A model generated the notes under the pieces. It was given only the letters and a program-made list of their open reading frames with translations. It had not been told where the DNA came from and made no database searches. Positions 47,165-57,719 of a stretch of 64,000 bases of DNA are shown here, piece by piece. Positions within the stretch are counted from its first letter, which is position 1. The number at the start of each line of letters is the position of its first letter. The DNA comes from Hydrogenophilales bacterium (GTDB taxonomy: Bacteria; Pseudomonadota; Gammaproteobacteria; Burkholderiales; Thiobacillaceae). The translations under genes and the position numbers were made by a program. The stretch lies in assembly GCA_023258975.1 (NCBI GenBank), contig JAHFRD010000006.1:124001-188000 (forward strand), in the 5' to 3' direction.

Positions 47165-48091
47165 ATGGCCGATTCCGAACTCCACAAGGGCGCCGCCAAG
47201 ACGGCGCGCATTCCGATCAAGATCGTGCCCAAGCCGCGCATGAAGCTGCCGGCGTGGATCAAGGCTCAGGCGCCCTCGGCGCCGGAGGTGATCGAGCTCA
47301 AGGCGATCCTGCGCGAGGCGAAACTGCACACCGTGTGCGAGGAGGCGTCCTGCCCCAACCTGGGCGAGTGCTTCCGCCACGGCACCGCCACCTTCATGAT
47401 CCTGGGCGATCTGTGCACGCGGCGTTGTCCGTTCTGCGATGTCGGCCACGGCAAGCCGTTGCCGCCCGATGTGGAGGAGCCGCGCCATCTCGCGGAGACG
47501 CTGGCGGCGATGCGCTTGAAGTATGTGGTCATCACCAGCGTGGACAGAGACGACCTGAAGGATGGCGGCGCCGGGCATTTCGTTGCTTGCATCCGCGCTG
47601 CCCGCGCGGCGTCGCCCGGCACCCGCATCGAAATCCTCACCCCGGACTTTCGCGGTCGTCTCGATGTCGCGCTCGACATTCTCGCCGCCGATCCGCCGGA
47701 CGTGATGAACCACAACCTGGAAACCGTGCCGCGCCTGTACAAGGCCTGCCGCCCCGGCGCCGATTACGCGCATTCGCTGCGGCTGTTGCAACGCTTCAAG
47801 GAACGCTGTCCGGGCGTGCCGACCAAGTCCGGAATCATGCTGGGCCTGGGCGAAACCGATGCGGAGGTGTTGAACGTGCTGCGCGACCTGCGCGCGCATG
47901 CGGTGGACATGCTCACCATCGGCCAGTACCTGCAACCCTCCGGCCAGCATCTGCCGGTGGAGCGTTTCGTGCCGCCGGCACAATTCGTTGAGTTTGAACG
48001 GTTGGCGCTGGAGATGGGCTTCCGGAATGTCGCCAGCGGGCCGATGGTGCGCTCCAGTTATCACGCGGATCGGCAGGCGGCGGGCGTTTGA
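47165..48091 (+). CDS. lipA: Lipoyl synthase
   Basis: LipA is a radical SAM enzyme that inserts two sulfur atoms into protein-bound octanoyl groups. The 308-residue protein has the auxiliary cluster Cys58, Cys63 and Cys69 ([12 protein letters not shown]) and the SAM cluster Cys84, Cys88 and Cys91 (CTRRCPFC). It also has [15 protein letters not shown] and the C-terminal VRSSYHAD, whose serine binds the auxiliary cluster. No lipB lies beside it here, although the two are often paired. Confidence 0.97.
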   Translation: MADSELHKGAAKTARIPIKIVPKPRMKLPAWIKAQAPSAPEVIELKAILREAKLHTVCEEASCPNLGECFRHGTATFMILGDLCTRRCPFCDVGHGKPLPPDVEEPRHLAETLAAMRLKYVVITSVDRDDLKDGGAGHFVACIRAARAASPGTRIEILTPDFRGRLDVALDILAADPPDVMNHNLETVPRLYKACRPGADYAHSLRLLQRFKERCPGVPTKSGIMLGLGETDAEVLNVLRDLRAHAVDMLTIGQYLQPSGQHLPVERFVPPAQFVEFERLALEMGFRNVASGPMVRSSYHADRQAAGV

Positions 48092-48175
48092 GGCGCGTCC
48101 GCGAGCACTCGATCAGCCGGCGCACGCCTTCGGCGTACCGCTCCGCCATTCCGGTGGGGGCGGTGAGGTCGGCCC

Positions 48176-49681
48176 TCAGCGCCGTCCCCCCAGAATCGAC
48201 CCCAACACACCGCGAATGATGGCGCGGCCGACCTGGCTGCCGATGGCGCGGGCGGCGCTCTTGGCCAGTGTCGCGCCGACCCCTTCGCGGCGCCCGCCGC
48301 CGCCGAACAGGTCGCCCAGCATGCCGCCGAGTCCGCCGCCCGAGTTCGCCGGCTGCGGGGGCCGCGCGCGTGGCGCGGCCTGTGCCGGGGCGGGCGCGGC
48401 GCGGCTATTGAGGATCTCGTAGGCTGATTCCCGATCCACCGCTTGTTCGTAAACACCGGCCAATAGCGAGGTGGCCATCCATTGTTTGCGGGTGGCGGCG
48501 TCGATCGGGCCGATCCGGCCGCCGGGCGGGATGATGAAGGCGCGCTCCACGACACCAGGGCGGCCTTTTTCATCGAGACAGGACACCAGTGCCTCGCCCA
48601 CGCCCAGTTCGGTGATGGCGGCGACCTCATCCAGATCGGGGTTGTCGCGCATGGTTTCGGCGGCGGCCTTCACCGCTTTCTGGTCGCGCGCGGAGAAGGC
48701 GCGCAGGGCGTGCTGCACCCGGTTGCCGAGTTGGCCCAGCACCTTGTCCGGCACGTCGGCCGGGTTCTGGGTGACGAAAAATACGCCCACGCCCTTGGAG
48801 CGGATCAGGCGCACCACCTGTTCGATCTTGTCCACCAGGGCGGCGGGGGCGTCGTTGAACAATAGATGCGCTTCGTCGAAGAAGAACACCAGTTTGGGCT
48901 TGTCCAGGTCGCCCGCTTCGGGCAGATGTTCGTAGAGCTCGGAAAGCAGCCAGAGGAGGAGGGTGGCATATACCTTCGGCGCCTGCATCAGCCTGTCGGC
49001 AGAGAGGATGTTGATGACGCCGCGGCCGGCGTCGTTCTGGATCAGGTCGTCGATGTTCAGCATCGGTTCGCCGAACAGTTTGTCGCCTCCCTGGGTTTCC
49101 AGAGTGAGCAGGCCGCGCTGGATGGCGCCGATGCTGGCGGCGGAGAGGTTGCCGTATTCGGTGGTGAAGGTTTTCGCGTTCTCGCCCACATATTGCAGCA
49201 TCGCGCGCAGGTCTTTCATGTCCAGCAACAACAGGCCGTTGTCGTCGGCCACCTTGAACACCAGTTGCAATACGCCGGCCTGGGTTTCGTTCAGTTCCAG
49301 CATGCGCGAGAGCAGCAGCGGCCCCATGTCGGAAATCGTGGCGCGCATCGGGTGGCCCGCGCTGTCGTCCCCCTCGCCCATGACATCCCAGAACGTGACC
49401 GGACATGCCTGGTGCCGGAAATCGTCCAGGCCCAACTTCGCCACCCGTTCCACCACCTTGGCGTTGCCGCCGCCTGCCTGGGAAACGCCGGAGAGATCGC
49501 CCTTCACGTCGGACATGAAGCAGGGCACACCGATGTTGGAGAACCGCTCGGCCAGCATTTGCAGGGTCACCGTCTTGCCGGTGCCGGTGGCGCCGGTGAT
49601 GAGGCCGTGGCGATTGGCCATCTCGGGTAGCAGGAATATCTCGGCGTGGTCGTTCTTGGCGATCAGCAGGGGGGCGGTCAT
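48176..49681 (-). CDS. HerA-like ATPase (DUF853 / YjgR family)
   Basis: The 501-residue ATPase has Walker A GATGTGKT at residues 30-37 and Walker [13 protein letters not shown]. The [26 protein letters not shown] arginine-finger region follows. A Gly-rich tail ([18 protein letters not shown]) ends in a hydrophobic stretch. YjgR proteins are related to the HerA/FtsK pumps; their role is not settled. The ATG at 49681 gives the family's usual start; the open frame upstream is translated REP DNA. Confidence 0.9.
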   Translation of the reverse strand: MTAPLLIAKNDHAEIFLLPEMANRHGLITGATGTGKTVTLQMLAERFSNIGVPCFMSDVKGDLSGVSQAGGGNAKVVERVAKLGLDDFRHQACPVTFWDVMGEGDDSAGHPMRATISDMGPLLLSRMLELNETQAGVLQLVFKVADDNGLLLLDMKDLRAMLQYVGENAKTFTTEYGNLSAASIGAIQRGLLTLETQGGDKLFGEPMLNIDDLIQNDAGRGVINILSADRLMQAPKVYATLLLWLLSELYEHLPEAGDLDKPKLVFFFDEAHLLFNDAPAALVDKIEQVVRLIRSKGVGVFFVTQNPADVPDKVLGQLGNRVQHALRAFSARDQKAVKAAAETMRDNPDLDEVAAITELGVGEALVSCLDEKGRPGVVERAFIIPPGGRIGPIDAATRKQWMATSLLAGVYEQAVDRESAYEILNSRAAPAPAQAAPRARPPQPANSGGGLGGMLGDLFGGGGRREGVGATLAKSAARAIGSQVGRAIIRGVLGSILGGRR

Positions 49682-49739
49682 GGCGCTCGCGGGGGATGGA
49701 GGACGGCGAATTATCCTATTTCCCGCAGTTGCAGGTGCT

Positions 49740-49797
49740 GTAGGAGCGGGTTTGCCCGCGAATGGCCGCGTTCTATCGCGGGCAAGCCCACTCCTAC
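49740..49797. repeat. 58-bp stem-loop between the HerA-like gene and pcm
   Basis: GTAGGAGCGGGTTTGCCCGC (from 49740) pairs with 49776-49797 with two mismatches. It is a near copy of 39740-39797 and has the same 58-bp length. The rest of this 283-base gap (49682-49964) shows no gene and must hold the two divergent promoters. Confidence 0.9.
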
Positions 49798-49964
49798 GGG
49801 TGACGTTTCCACTCACCCCGCGGGTGAAGCGAACAATCACCGGCCATGCCTTTGCCCACGCAGCTTTCGAGCGTTTTGCGTATGACCAACTGCTGTTTCC
49901 AGGATTATGGGGATCGGCGGCTATCCGGGCGGTGGCCTACAGTGGGGTTATCGGGAACGAAACC

Positions 49965-50633
49965 ATGACGCCATCACCGGAAATGCGGGCTCTGCTGGAT
50001 GAAATCCGCGCCGAGGCGCGCGAAACCCGGCAATACACCGGTCGCGCCGCGCTCTCCGAGCGGGTGCTGGAGGCTTTCGCGGCCGTGCCGCGCCATGCCT
50101 TCCTGCCCGATGTGCTGAGGCCCGCCGCTTACGCCAATCGCCCCTTGCCCATCGGCCACGAGCAGACCATCTCGCAGCCCTACATCGTCGCCCTGATGAC
50201 CGATCTGCTCGACCCCGAAGCCGGCGACGTGATTCTGGAGATCGGCACCGGCTGCGGCTACCAGGCGGCGGTGCTGGCGAAGCTGGTGCAGCGGGTCTAC
50301 AGCCTGGAGATCGTCCCCGAGCTGGCGGAACAGGCGAGTGAACGCCTGCGCCGCCTGGGCTATGACAATGTCGAAGTGGCTCATGGCGACGGCCACGCCG
50401 GCTGGCCGCGACACGCGCCCTATGACGCCATCATCGTCACCGCCGCCGCGCCTGATATTCCTCCGGCATTGATCGAACAACTCAAGCCCGGTGGCCGTCT
50501 GCTCATTCCGGTCGGTGGACGCTACAGCGGCCAGGAATTGCTTCTGGTCGAGAAAGACCGGCACGGCCGGGTGAGCCGAAAGAGCGTCCTCCCGGTAATA
50601 TTCGTGCCGCTGACCGGAATCTCGGAATCATGA
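49965..50633 (+). CDS. pcm: Protein-L-isoaspartate O-methyltransferase
   Basis: Pcm methylates isoaspartyl residues of aged proteins using SAM and so starts their repair. The 222-residue protein has PRHAFLPDVLRPAAYANRPLPIGHEQTISQPYIVALM, the hallmark of the family, then the SAM site VILEIGTGCGYQAAVLA and VTAAAPDIPPALIEQLKPGGRLLIPVG. The ATG at 49965 is the best start. It is followed after 83 bases by the hibernation factor gene. Confidence 0.95.
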   Translation: MTPSPEMRALLDEIRAEARETRQYTGRAALSERVLEAFAAVPRHAFLPDVLRPAAYANRPLPIGHEQTISQPYIVALMTDLLDPEAGDVILEIGTGCGYQAAVLAKLVQRVYSLEIVPELAEQASERLRRLGYDNVEVAHGDGHAGWPRHAPYDAIIVTAAAPDIPPALIEQLKPGGRLLIPVGGRYSGQELLLVEKDRHGRVSRKSVLPVIFVPLTGISES

Positions 50634-50716
50634 CGGCCATCCTGTTTGAAACAGGGGGAGGCAGCAGCCCCGGCCCGGGAGAACCGGCCGGATTCATCAA
50701 CTTTGGAGTATTGACC

Positions 50717-51103
50717 ATGCGTATCCCACTTGAAGTCACCTTCCGCCACATGGAACCCTCGGCCGCCGCCGAAGCGCGCATCGCGGAAAAAGTTGCCAAG
50801 CTGGAACATATCTACAACAACATCACCCGTTGCCACGTTACCGTCGAAGCCCCGCATGAGCACAATCGCCAGGGCAAACTGTTTCACGTCAGCATCGACC
50901 TGACCGTACCCGGCGCCGAATTGCTGGTCACGCGCGGCCATAACCATCAGAGCCACGCGCATGAAGACGTCTATGTCGCCATCCGGGACGCTTTCGATGC
51001 CGCCAAACGGCGTCTGGACGACTACTCGCGGCAACAGCGCGGCGACGTCAAACACCATGAGCGCCCACAGGCGCGCGTGGACGAAGAGTCCGTGCCTGAA
51101 TGA
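50717..51103 (+). CDS. Ribosome hibernation factor, HPF/RaiA family
   Basis: The 128-residue protein has the beta-alpha-beta-beta-beta-alpha pattern of the S30AE/YfiA family: PLEVTFRHMEPSAAAEARIAEKVAKLEHIYNNI, then the strands CHVTVEAPH and FHVSIDLTVPG, then VYVAIRDAFDAAKRRLDDY. It is longer than short HPF but lacks the C-terminal dimerisation domain of long HPF. It would bind the 30S decoding region in slow growth. It overlaps the following FMN reductase by ATGA. Confidence 0.85.
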   Translation: MRIPLEVTFRHMEPSAAAEARIAEKVAKLEHIYNNITRCHVTVEAPHEHNRQGKLFHVSIDLTVPGAELLVTRGHNHQSHAHEDVYVAIRDAFDAAKRRLDDYSRQQRGDVKHHERPQARVDEESVPE

Positions 51104-51681
51104 GCGGCGCGCCGCGTATCCTGATCTTCGCCGGCAGCGCGCGGCGCGAGTCGTGCAACCGGCGATTCGCCCGCGTGGTGGCGCAACAAGTCGCCGCGTC
51201 CGGCGTACGGGCCACCTTGCTGGAACTTGCAGATCATCCCCTGCCGCTCTACGACGGTGATCTCGAAGCGGCCTCCGGATTGCCGGAAAACGCCTTGCGG
51301 CTGAAGGAAATCTTCATCGCCCACGATGCCTTCATCATCGTCTCGCCGGAATACAACAGCTCGATTCCGCCGCTGTTGAAAAACACCCTCGATTGGGTCT
51401 CGCGACCTCTGCCGGAACAAAGTGGCTACGTTCCGTTCAGCGGCAAGCCCGCCGCCCTGTGCAGCGCTTCCCCCGGCTTTCTCGGTGGCATGCGTGGCCT
51501 GCGCCATCTGCGCGAGGTGCTCACCGAATTGCGGATGATCGTCCTGCCGCAACAGGTTGCCCTCGCGGCCGCCGACAAGGCCTTCGACAACGAAGGCCGA
51601 CTCATCGACACCTCCACCACGCGTCGCCTGGGCGAATTGCTGGAAGAATTGTCGGGAATGGCGGAGCGGCTGGCGAGGTAG
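51100..51681 (+). CDS. NADPH-dependent FMN reductase family protein
   Basis: The 193-residue flavodoxin-like protein has the FMN phosphate loop GSARRESCNRR near residue 12 and the family segment VSPEYNSSIPPLLKNTLDWVSRP near residue 80. It probably reduces FMN, quinones or chromate with NADPH; the in vivo substrate is open. It is coupled to the hibernation factor gene by an ATGA overlap, an unusual pairing. Confidence 0.9.
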   Translation: MSGAPRILIFAGSARRESCNRRFARVVAQQVAASGVRATLLELADHPLPLYDGDLEAASGLPENALRLKEIFIAHDAFIIVSPEYNSSIPPLLKNTLDWVSRPLPEQSGYVPFSGKPAALCSASPGFLGGMRGLRHLREVLTELRMIVLPQQVALAAADKAFDNEGRLIDTSTTRRLGELLEELSGMAERLAR

Positions 51682-51687
51682 GTGACC

Positions 51688-51848
51688 GGCGCAGGTGGGC
51701 CATCCCCTGCTCGATCTCGACCCGCCATTTCCTGCTTACCCCGCATGTCGCCTGGTTCAGCCGGGAGGCGTTGCGGCGGCTGGGGGATCCGTTGATCGAC
51801 AACATCGAGGCGTTCGCGCACGGCGAGACGCGCAATCGAGTGGTGTGA
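51688..51848 (+). pseudogene. 3' remnant of a D-2-hydroxyacid (glycerate-type) dehydrogenase gene
   Basis: One frame gives GHPLLDLDPPF, and the next frame gives HFLLTPHVAWFSREALRRLGDPLIDNIEAFAHGETRNRVV to a stop. Together they match the last ~55 residues of glycerate dehydrogenase-type enzymes, including the catalytic-His segment TPHVAW, with one frameshift. The rest of the gene, with the NAD-binding domain, is absent because the FMN reductase gene lies directly before it. I see it as a decayed fragment. Confidence 0.65.
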
Positions 51849-51876
51849 CGCCGGGGTGGGGATGTCCCGGCCGGCC

Positions 51877-52671
51877 TCACTCCGGCGTGGGCGTGGCCTC
51901 GGGGCGTTTGCGCAGGCGCCGATGGATGCCGATGACGTAACCGGACAAGGCGTAGGCGACCAGGAGCAGAAGCAGGACGATGGGTGGGTCGATGGCGACC
52001 AGGGAAATCGACAGCGCGATCAGGACGATGACGATGAAGGGCACGCTGCGCTTGAGATTGATGTCCTTGCCGCTGTAGAAGCGCAGGTTGGTCACCATGC
52101 TGACGCCGGCGAACAGGGTCATGGCCCAGGCCATCCAGTGTACGTCGACGCCTTTGACATGGTTGTCGACCAGAACCCAGACCAGGCCGGCCACCAGAGT
52201 GGCCGCCGCCGGGCTGGGCAGGCCCTGGAACCAGCGTTTGTCCTGCACGCCGATCATGGTATTGAAGCGCGCCAGACGCAGCGCCGCGCCCGCGCAATAG
52301 ACGAAGGCGGCGATCCAGCCGAGCTTGCCCATGCCTTTCAGGGCGAAGCTGTACATGACCAGGGCCGGGGCCACGCCGAAGGAAACCATGTCGGAGAGGG
52401 AGTCGTATTCCGCGCCGAATTCGCTTTGGGTATTGGTGAGGCGGGCCACCCGGCCATCCAGGCCGTCCAGAATCATGGCCACGAAAATGGCGATGGCGGC
52501 CTGCTCGAAGCGGCCGTTCATGGCCTGGACGATGGAGTAGAAACCGGCGAACAGAGCGCCGGTGGTGAACAGGTTGGGCAGCAGGTAGATGCCGCGCCGA
52601 CGCGGCTTGGTGGAGACTTCTTCCTCGGGAGTTTCCGGCTCCAGGGCGGGACCGGCGTCGGGTTCGCCCAT
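51877..52671 (-). CDS. pssA: CDP-diacylglycerol-serine O-phosphatidyltransferase
   Basis: PssA makes phosphatidylserine in the membrane. The 264-residue protein has the CDP-alcohol phosphatidyltransferase motif DGxxGRxAR...GxxxDxxxD (DGLDGRVARLTN then FGAEYDSLSD) near residues 69-94, and about eight hydrophobic helices. It lies two bases after psd, whose product decarboxylates phosphatidylserine, so the two act in turn to give phosphatidylethanolamine. Confidence 0.95.
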   Translation of the reverse strand: MGEPDAGPALEPETPEEEVSTKPRRRGIYLLPNLFTTGALFAGFYSIVQAMNGRFEQAAIAIFVAMILDGLDGRVARLTNTQSEFGAEYDSLSDMVSFGVAPALVMYSFALKGMGKLGWIAAFVYCAGAALRLARFNTMIGVQDKRWFQGLPSPAAATLVAGLVWVLVDNHVKGVDVHWMAWAMTLFAGVSMVTNLRFYSGKDINLKRSVPFIVIVLIALSISLVAIDPPIVLLLLLVAYALSGYVIGIHRRLRKRPEATPTPE

Positions 52672-52673
52672 GC

Positions 52674-53327
52674 TCAGAGTTGAGCCAGGATATCGCTGGA
52701 CGCGCTGACCTTGTCACCCAGCGCGACGCGCGGGCGGGCGCCGAGCGGCAGGTAGACATCCACCCGTGAGCCGAAGCGGATGAAGCCGTAGCGCTCGCCA
52801 CGACGCAGTTGAGCACCGGGCTCCACGTAACACAGGATGCGGCGGGCGATGAGGCCGGCCACCTGGACGCAGGTGACGTCCTTGCCGTCCTGGGTCTTGA
52901 ACCAGACGGCATTGCGCTCGTTCTCGGTGGAGGCCTTGGCAAGATCGGCGTTGATGAACTTGCCGGGGTTGTACCAGGTTTCCTTCACCTCGCCATCCAC
53001 CGGCGCGCGGTTGGAGTGGACGTTGAAGACGTTCATGAACACGCTGATCTTGAGCGCGCGGCGCTTGAGCCAGGGGTCGTCGGTTTCCTCCACCGCGACG
53101 ATGCGGCCGTCGGCCGGCGACAGAACCAGGCCCGCACCAGCCGGGGCGGGTCGCGCCGGGTCGCGGAAGAACTGCAGCACGAACAGGGTGATGAGCCAGA
53201 GGGGGGAGGCCCAGAGCCAGCCTGCGCCCGCCGTGGTGACCATGGCGAGGACGAAGGACATCGCCAGAAAGGGACGACCCTCCCGGGCAAAAATGGGGTG
53301 CGGCCAGGGGGCCTTTTTTTGGGACAT
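52674..53327 (-). CDS. psd: Phosphatidylserine decarboxylase (short, archaeal-type)
   Basis: Psd converts phosphatidylserine to phosphatidylethanolamine. The 217-residue precursor is the short form. It has [12 protein letters not shown], the [16 protein letters not shown] segment with the conserved His, and the self-cleavage motif RFGS near the C-terminus, where the Ser becomes the pyruvoyl group. Two hydrophobic helices lie near residues 20-50. The start MSQKK is my choice; a GTG fourteen codons upstream is possible because no clear ribosome site is seen. It follows ilvC and precedes pssA, a common order. Confidence 0.93.
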   Translation of the reverse strand: MSQKKAPWPHPIFAREGRPFLAMSFVLAMVTTAGAGWLWASPLWLITLFVLQFFRDPARPAPAGAGLVLSPADGRIVAVEETDDPWLKRRALKISVFMNVFNVHSNRAPVDGEVKETWYNPGKFINADLAKASTENERNAVWFKTQDGKDVTCVQVAGLIARRILCYVEPGAQLRRGERYGFIRFGSRVDVYLPLGARPRVALGDKVSASSDILAQL

Positions 53328-53384
53328 GGTGCTCACGGAGGTAGCAAGTGGCGAGGTAGCTACCGCCACTCGCCACTCACCAAT

Positions 53385-54912
<1,528 letters not shown>

Positions 54913-54922
54913 TGCTATGGCC

Positions 54923-56632
54923 CTACACCAGAATCATTTCGGAAAGCCCCTTGCCGGCGGGGATCATGGGGAACACGTTCTCGCGCGGGTCGGTCAGAAA
55001 GTTGATGAACACCAGGCGATCCTTGTATTTGCCGAAGGCATCGCGCAGGGCGGGTTCCACGTCCTCGGGCTTCTCGACCTGGATGCCTACATGGCCATAG
55101 GCTTCGGCCAGTTTCACGAAATCGGGCAGCGAGGTCATGTAGGACTCGGCGTAGCGTTCCTCGTAGAAGAACTCCTGCCACTGCCGCACCATGCCCAGAT
55201 AGCCGTTGTTGAGCAGGATCACCTTGATCGGCAGCTTCCATTCCTTGCAGGTGGACAGCTCCTGGATGTTCATCTGGATGCTGCCCTCGCCGGTGATGCA
55301 GGCCACGGCGGCATCGGGAAACGCCATCTGCACGCCCATCGCGGCGGGCAGACCGAAACCCATGGTGCCGAGGCCGCCGGAATTGATCCAGCGGCGTGGC
55401 TGGTCGAACGGGTAATACTGCGCCGCCCACATCTGGTGCTGACCGACGTCGGACGTCACGTAGGCCTGGCCGCCGGTCACCTCGTACAGTTTCTCGATGA
55501 CGTACTGCGGCTTGATCTTGCCGGACTCGCGGTCGTACTTCATGCAGTCCTGGGCGCGCCAGAGTTCGATCTGCGTCCACCAGGCCTTGAGCGCCGTCTG
55601 ATCGGGCTTCTCTTTGCTGGCCTTGATCTGCTTGAGCATCTCGTCGACCACCTGCGCCACCTCGCCGACGATGGGCACATCCACCCGGACGCGCTTGGAA
55701 ATGGAGGAGGGATCGACGTCGATATGGATGATGCGGCGCGCTTCCTTGGCGAAATGCTTGGGGTTGCCGATCACGCGATCATCGAAACGGGCGCCCACGG
55801 CGAGCAGCACATCGCAATGCTGCATGGCCATGTTGGCCTCGATGGTGCCGTGCATGCCGAGCATGCCGAGGAACAAAGGATCGGGCGCCGGGTAGCCGCC
55901 CAGACCCATCAGGGTACTGGTCGCGGGATAGCCGAGCAGGCGCACCAGTTCGGTGACCTGCGGCGCGGCATTGCCCAGCACCACGCCACCGCCGGTGTAG
56001 ATCATCGGCCGCTTGGCTTCCAGCAGCATCTGCGCGGCCTTCTTGATCTGGCCGGCGTGTCCCTTGCTGGTGGGGTTGTATGAGCGCATGGAAACGCTCT
56101 TGGGGTATTCGTAGACGCAACTGTGCTGGGTGATGTCCTTGGGAACATCCACCAGAACCGGGCCGGGGCGGCCGGTCGCCGCGATATAGAAGGCTTTCTT
56201 GATGGTGCTCGCCAGGTCGCGCACGTCCTTGACCAGGAAATTGTGCTTCACGCAGGGGCGGGTGATGCCCACGGTGTCGACTTCCTGGAAGGCGTCCTGG
56301 CCGATGGCGGCGGTCGGCACCTGGCCGGAGATGACCACCATCGGTATGGAGTCCATGTACGCGGTGGCGATGCCGGTCACCGCGTTGGTGGCGCCCGGCC
56401 CGGAGGTGACGATGGCCACGCCGACCTGCCCGGTACAGCGCGCGTAGGCATCCGCCGCATGCACGGCCGCCTGTTCGTGGCGTACCAGGATGTGCTCGAA
56501 AGCGGTCTGCTTGTAGATCTCGTCGTAGATATTGAGAACGGCGCCGCCGGGATAACCGAAGACGTGCTTGACGCCTTCATCCCGCAAACAGCTGCAGACG
56601 ATCTCCGCACCAGTCAATTCCATGTCCGCCAT
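54923..56632 (-). CDS. ilvB: Acetolactate synthase large catalytic subunit
   Basis: IlvB is the thiamine diphosphate enzyme that makes acetolactate or acetohydroxybutyrate. It has FGYPGGAVL with the catalytic Glu-containing LVRHEQAAVHAADAYAR near the start, a central FAD-binding domain, and the ThDP motif GEGSIQMNIQELSTC...NNGYLGMV near the end. The start at 56632 (MADMELTG) or three codons later (MELTGAEI) are both possible. It leads the ilvBHC-psd-pssA cluster. I saw no leader peptide or attenuator in front. Confidence 0.96.
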   Translation of the reverse strand: MADMELTGAEIVCSCLRDEGVKHVFGYPGGAVLNIYDEIYKQTAFEHILVRHEQAAVHAADAYARCTGQVGVAIVTSGPGATNAVTGIATAYMDSIPMVVISGQVPTAAIGQDAFQEVDTVGITRPCVKHNFLVKDVRDLASTIKKAFYIAATGRPGPVLVDVPKDITQHSCVYEYPKSVSMRSYNPTSKGHAGQIKKAAQMLLEAKRPMIYTGGGVVLGNAAPQVTELVRLLGYPATSTLMGLGGYPAPDPLFLGMLGMHGTIEANMAMQHCDVLLAVGARFDDRVIGNPKHFAKEARRIIHIDVDPSSISKRVRVDVPIVGEVAQVVDEMLKQIKASKEKPDQTALKAWWTQIELWRAQDCMKYDRESGKIKPQYVIEKLYEVTGGQAYVTSDVGQHQMWAAQYYPFDQPRRWINSGGLGTMGFGLPAAMGVQMAFPDAAVACITGEGSIQMNIQELSTCKEWKLPIKVILLNNGYLGMVRQWQEFFYEERYAESYMTSLPDFVKLAEAYGHVGIQVEKPEDVEPALRDAFGKYKDRLVFINFLTDPRENVFPMIPAGKGLSEMILV

Positions 56633-56724
56633 GGCGAGGGTTTCTTGAGCTTTTGAAAGGGGTTGAACACTAGCGATTGCGCCCCATCCGGTCAAGCCGA
56701 GGGGGCGTTTCGCGACATGCAAAC

Positions 56725-56755
56725 AAAAAGGGGCTTGGCCTGCGCCAAACCCCTT
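56725..56755 (-). terminator. Terminator after the two tRNA-Lys genes
   Basis: On the - strand AAGGGGTTTGGC-GCAG-GCCAAGCCCCTT is followed by TTTT. It lies directly downstream of tRNA-Lys(CTT) and before ilvB. Confidence 0.88.
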
Positions 56756-56760
56756 GTTTC

Positions 56761-56836
56761 TGGTGGGCTGTGAGTGGCTCGAACACTCGACCTACGGATT
56801 AAGAGTCCGCTGCTCTACCAACTGAGCTAACAACCC
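56761..56836 (-). tRNA. tRNA-Lys (CTT anticodon)
   Basis: The 76-nt gene folds into a full cloverleaf with acceptor arms GGGTTGT/ACAGCCC and encoded CCA. The anticodon loop CTCTTAA gives anticodon CTT, and the T loop is TTCGAGC. It lies 21 bases downstream of the second tRNA-Lys. Confidence 0.96.
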
Positions 56837-56857
56837 TGACTTCTGTTACCGCGTATC

Positions 56858-56933
56858 TGGTGGGTCGGGCGAGATTCGAACTCGCGACCAACGGATTAAA
56901 AGTCCGCTGCTCTACCGGCTGAGCTACCGACCC
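56858..56933 (-). tRNA. tRNA-Lys (TTT anticodon)
   Basis: The 76-nt gene folds into a full cloverleaf with acceptor arms GGGTCGG/CCGACCC and encoded CCA. The anticodon loop CTTTTAA gives anticodon TTT, and the T loop is TTCGAAT. It is co-oriented with the other tRNA-Lys and shares its terminator. Between this tRNA and 56997 only a small GC hairpin (CCCGGTCAACCGGG) is seen. Confidence 0.96.
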
Positions 56934-56996
56934 CGGAAAAGGCCGCGATTATTCAGAAAAAGCGGCGCCCGGTCAACCGGGTGGTGAGTACCTTTT

Positions 56997-57629
56997 TTAG
57001 TAGGTCACGGTCCTGCCGCCCTTCTTGGAGGCCGGCACGGCTTTGGGGGAAGTGGCGGACTCGGGCTTGCTGTAGGTCACGTCCTTGATGGGGGAGGCCG
57101 CCTCGCCGCCCTTGCCGTCGGCGTACTGGGTGTTCTTCTTCTTGTACTCGTCCATGAAGGCGATGATGCGGTTCATGCGTACCTGGCCCGGGATGAACAT
57201 GACGATTTCACCGTTGGGGTCGTAGATGTAAGAAGTGGGATAAAAGTCCACCGGGCCAACCTGGCGGAACGGGCTGTCGGGATTACGCCGCGCGCCGCCG
57301 GCGACGACGGCATGGAGTTCGAGGTTGTGGCGCTTGGCGGTGTCGCGCACCACACCTTCATCGGGGCCATAGTCCAGACCCACGCCGATCACCACGAAAT
57401 CACGGCGCTTGTTGAGTTCGTTGAGGGTCGGAACTTCCACCCAGCACAAGGGGCACCAGGGCGCCCAGAAATTCACCAGTACCCACTTGCCCTTGAAATC
57501 CGACAACTGAATGGATTTGCCGCTGATATCGGTGAACTGGAAGTTGATCGCCTTGACGGACTCCTCCGCGCGGGCGGTAGACATCCATACCGCCGCGCCA
57601 ATCAGCAACATGCCCAGTATTTTTTTCAT
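56997..57629 (-). CDS. Exported TlpA/ResA-like thioredoxin
   Basis: The 210-residue protein has a signal peptide (cut near STARA-EE) and a thioredoxin fold with the redox pair Cys59-Cys62 (FWAPWCPLCWVEVP). The cis-proline segment DFYPTSYIYDP follows. A charged, Ser/Lys-rich tail of ~45 residues lies beyond the fold. Such proteins reduce periplasmic disulfides, for example in cytochrome or Sox protein maturation. It is 90 bases downstream of a YeeE transporter gene on the same strand, which suggests a role in periplasmic sulfur handling. Confidence 0.9.
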   Translation of the reverse strand: MKKILGMLLIGAAVWMSTARAEESVKAINFQFTDISGKSIQLSDFKGKWVLVNFWAPWCPLCWVEVPTLNELNKRRDFVVIGVGLDYGPDEGVVRDTAKRHNLELHAVVAGGARRNPDSPFRQVGPVDFYPTSYIYDPNGEIVMFIPGQVRMNRIIAFMDEYKKKNTQYADGKGGEAASPIKDVTYSKPESATSPKAVPASKKGGRTVTY

Positions 57630-57719
57630 CAGATGGATCCTTTTATCTCTCACCGCCTCGCGCGGCCACGCGAAGTCTTATCGGCCCAGCATCCTAATGT
57701 CTTCAATGATTCATGGAAA

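Noticed and set aside
49682-49840. Longer N-terminus of the HerA-like ATPase
   Set aside because: The extra residues are a translation of the 58-bp repeat; the ATG at 49681 gives the normal family start.
56640-56760. Attenuator in front of ilvB
   Set aside because: The strong hairpin is directly downstream of the tRNA-Lys genes and fits their terminator; no leader peptide rich in Ile, Leu or Val was found.
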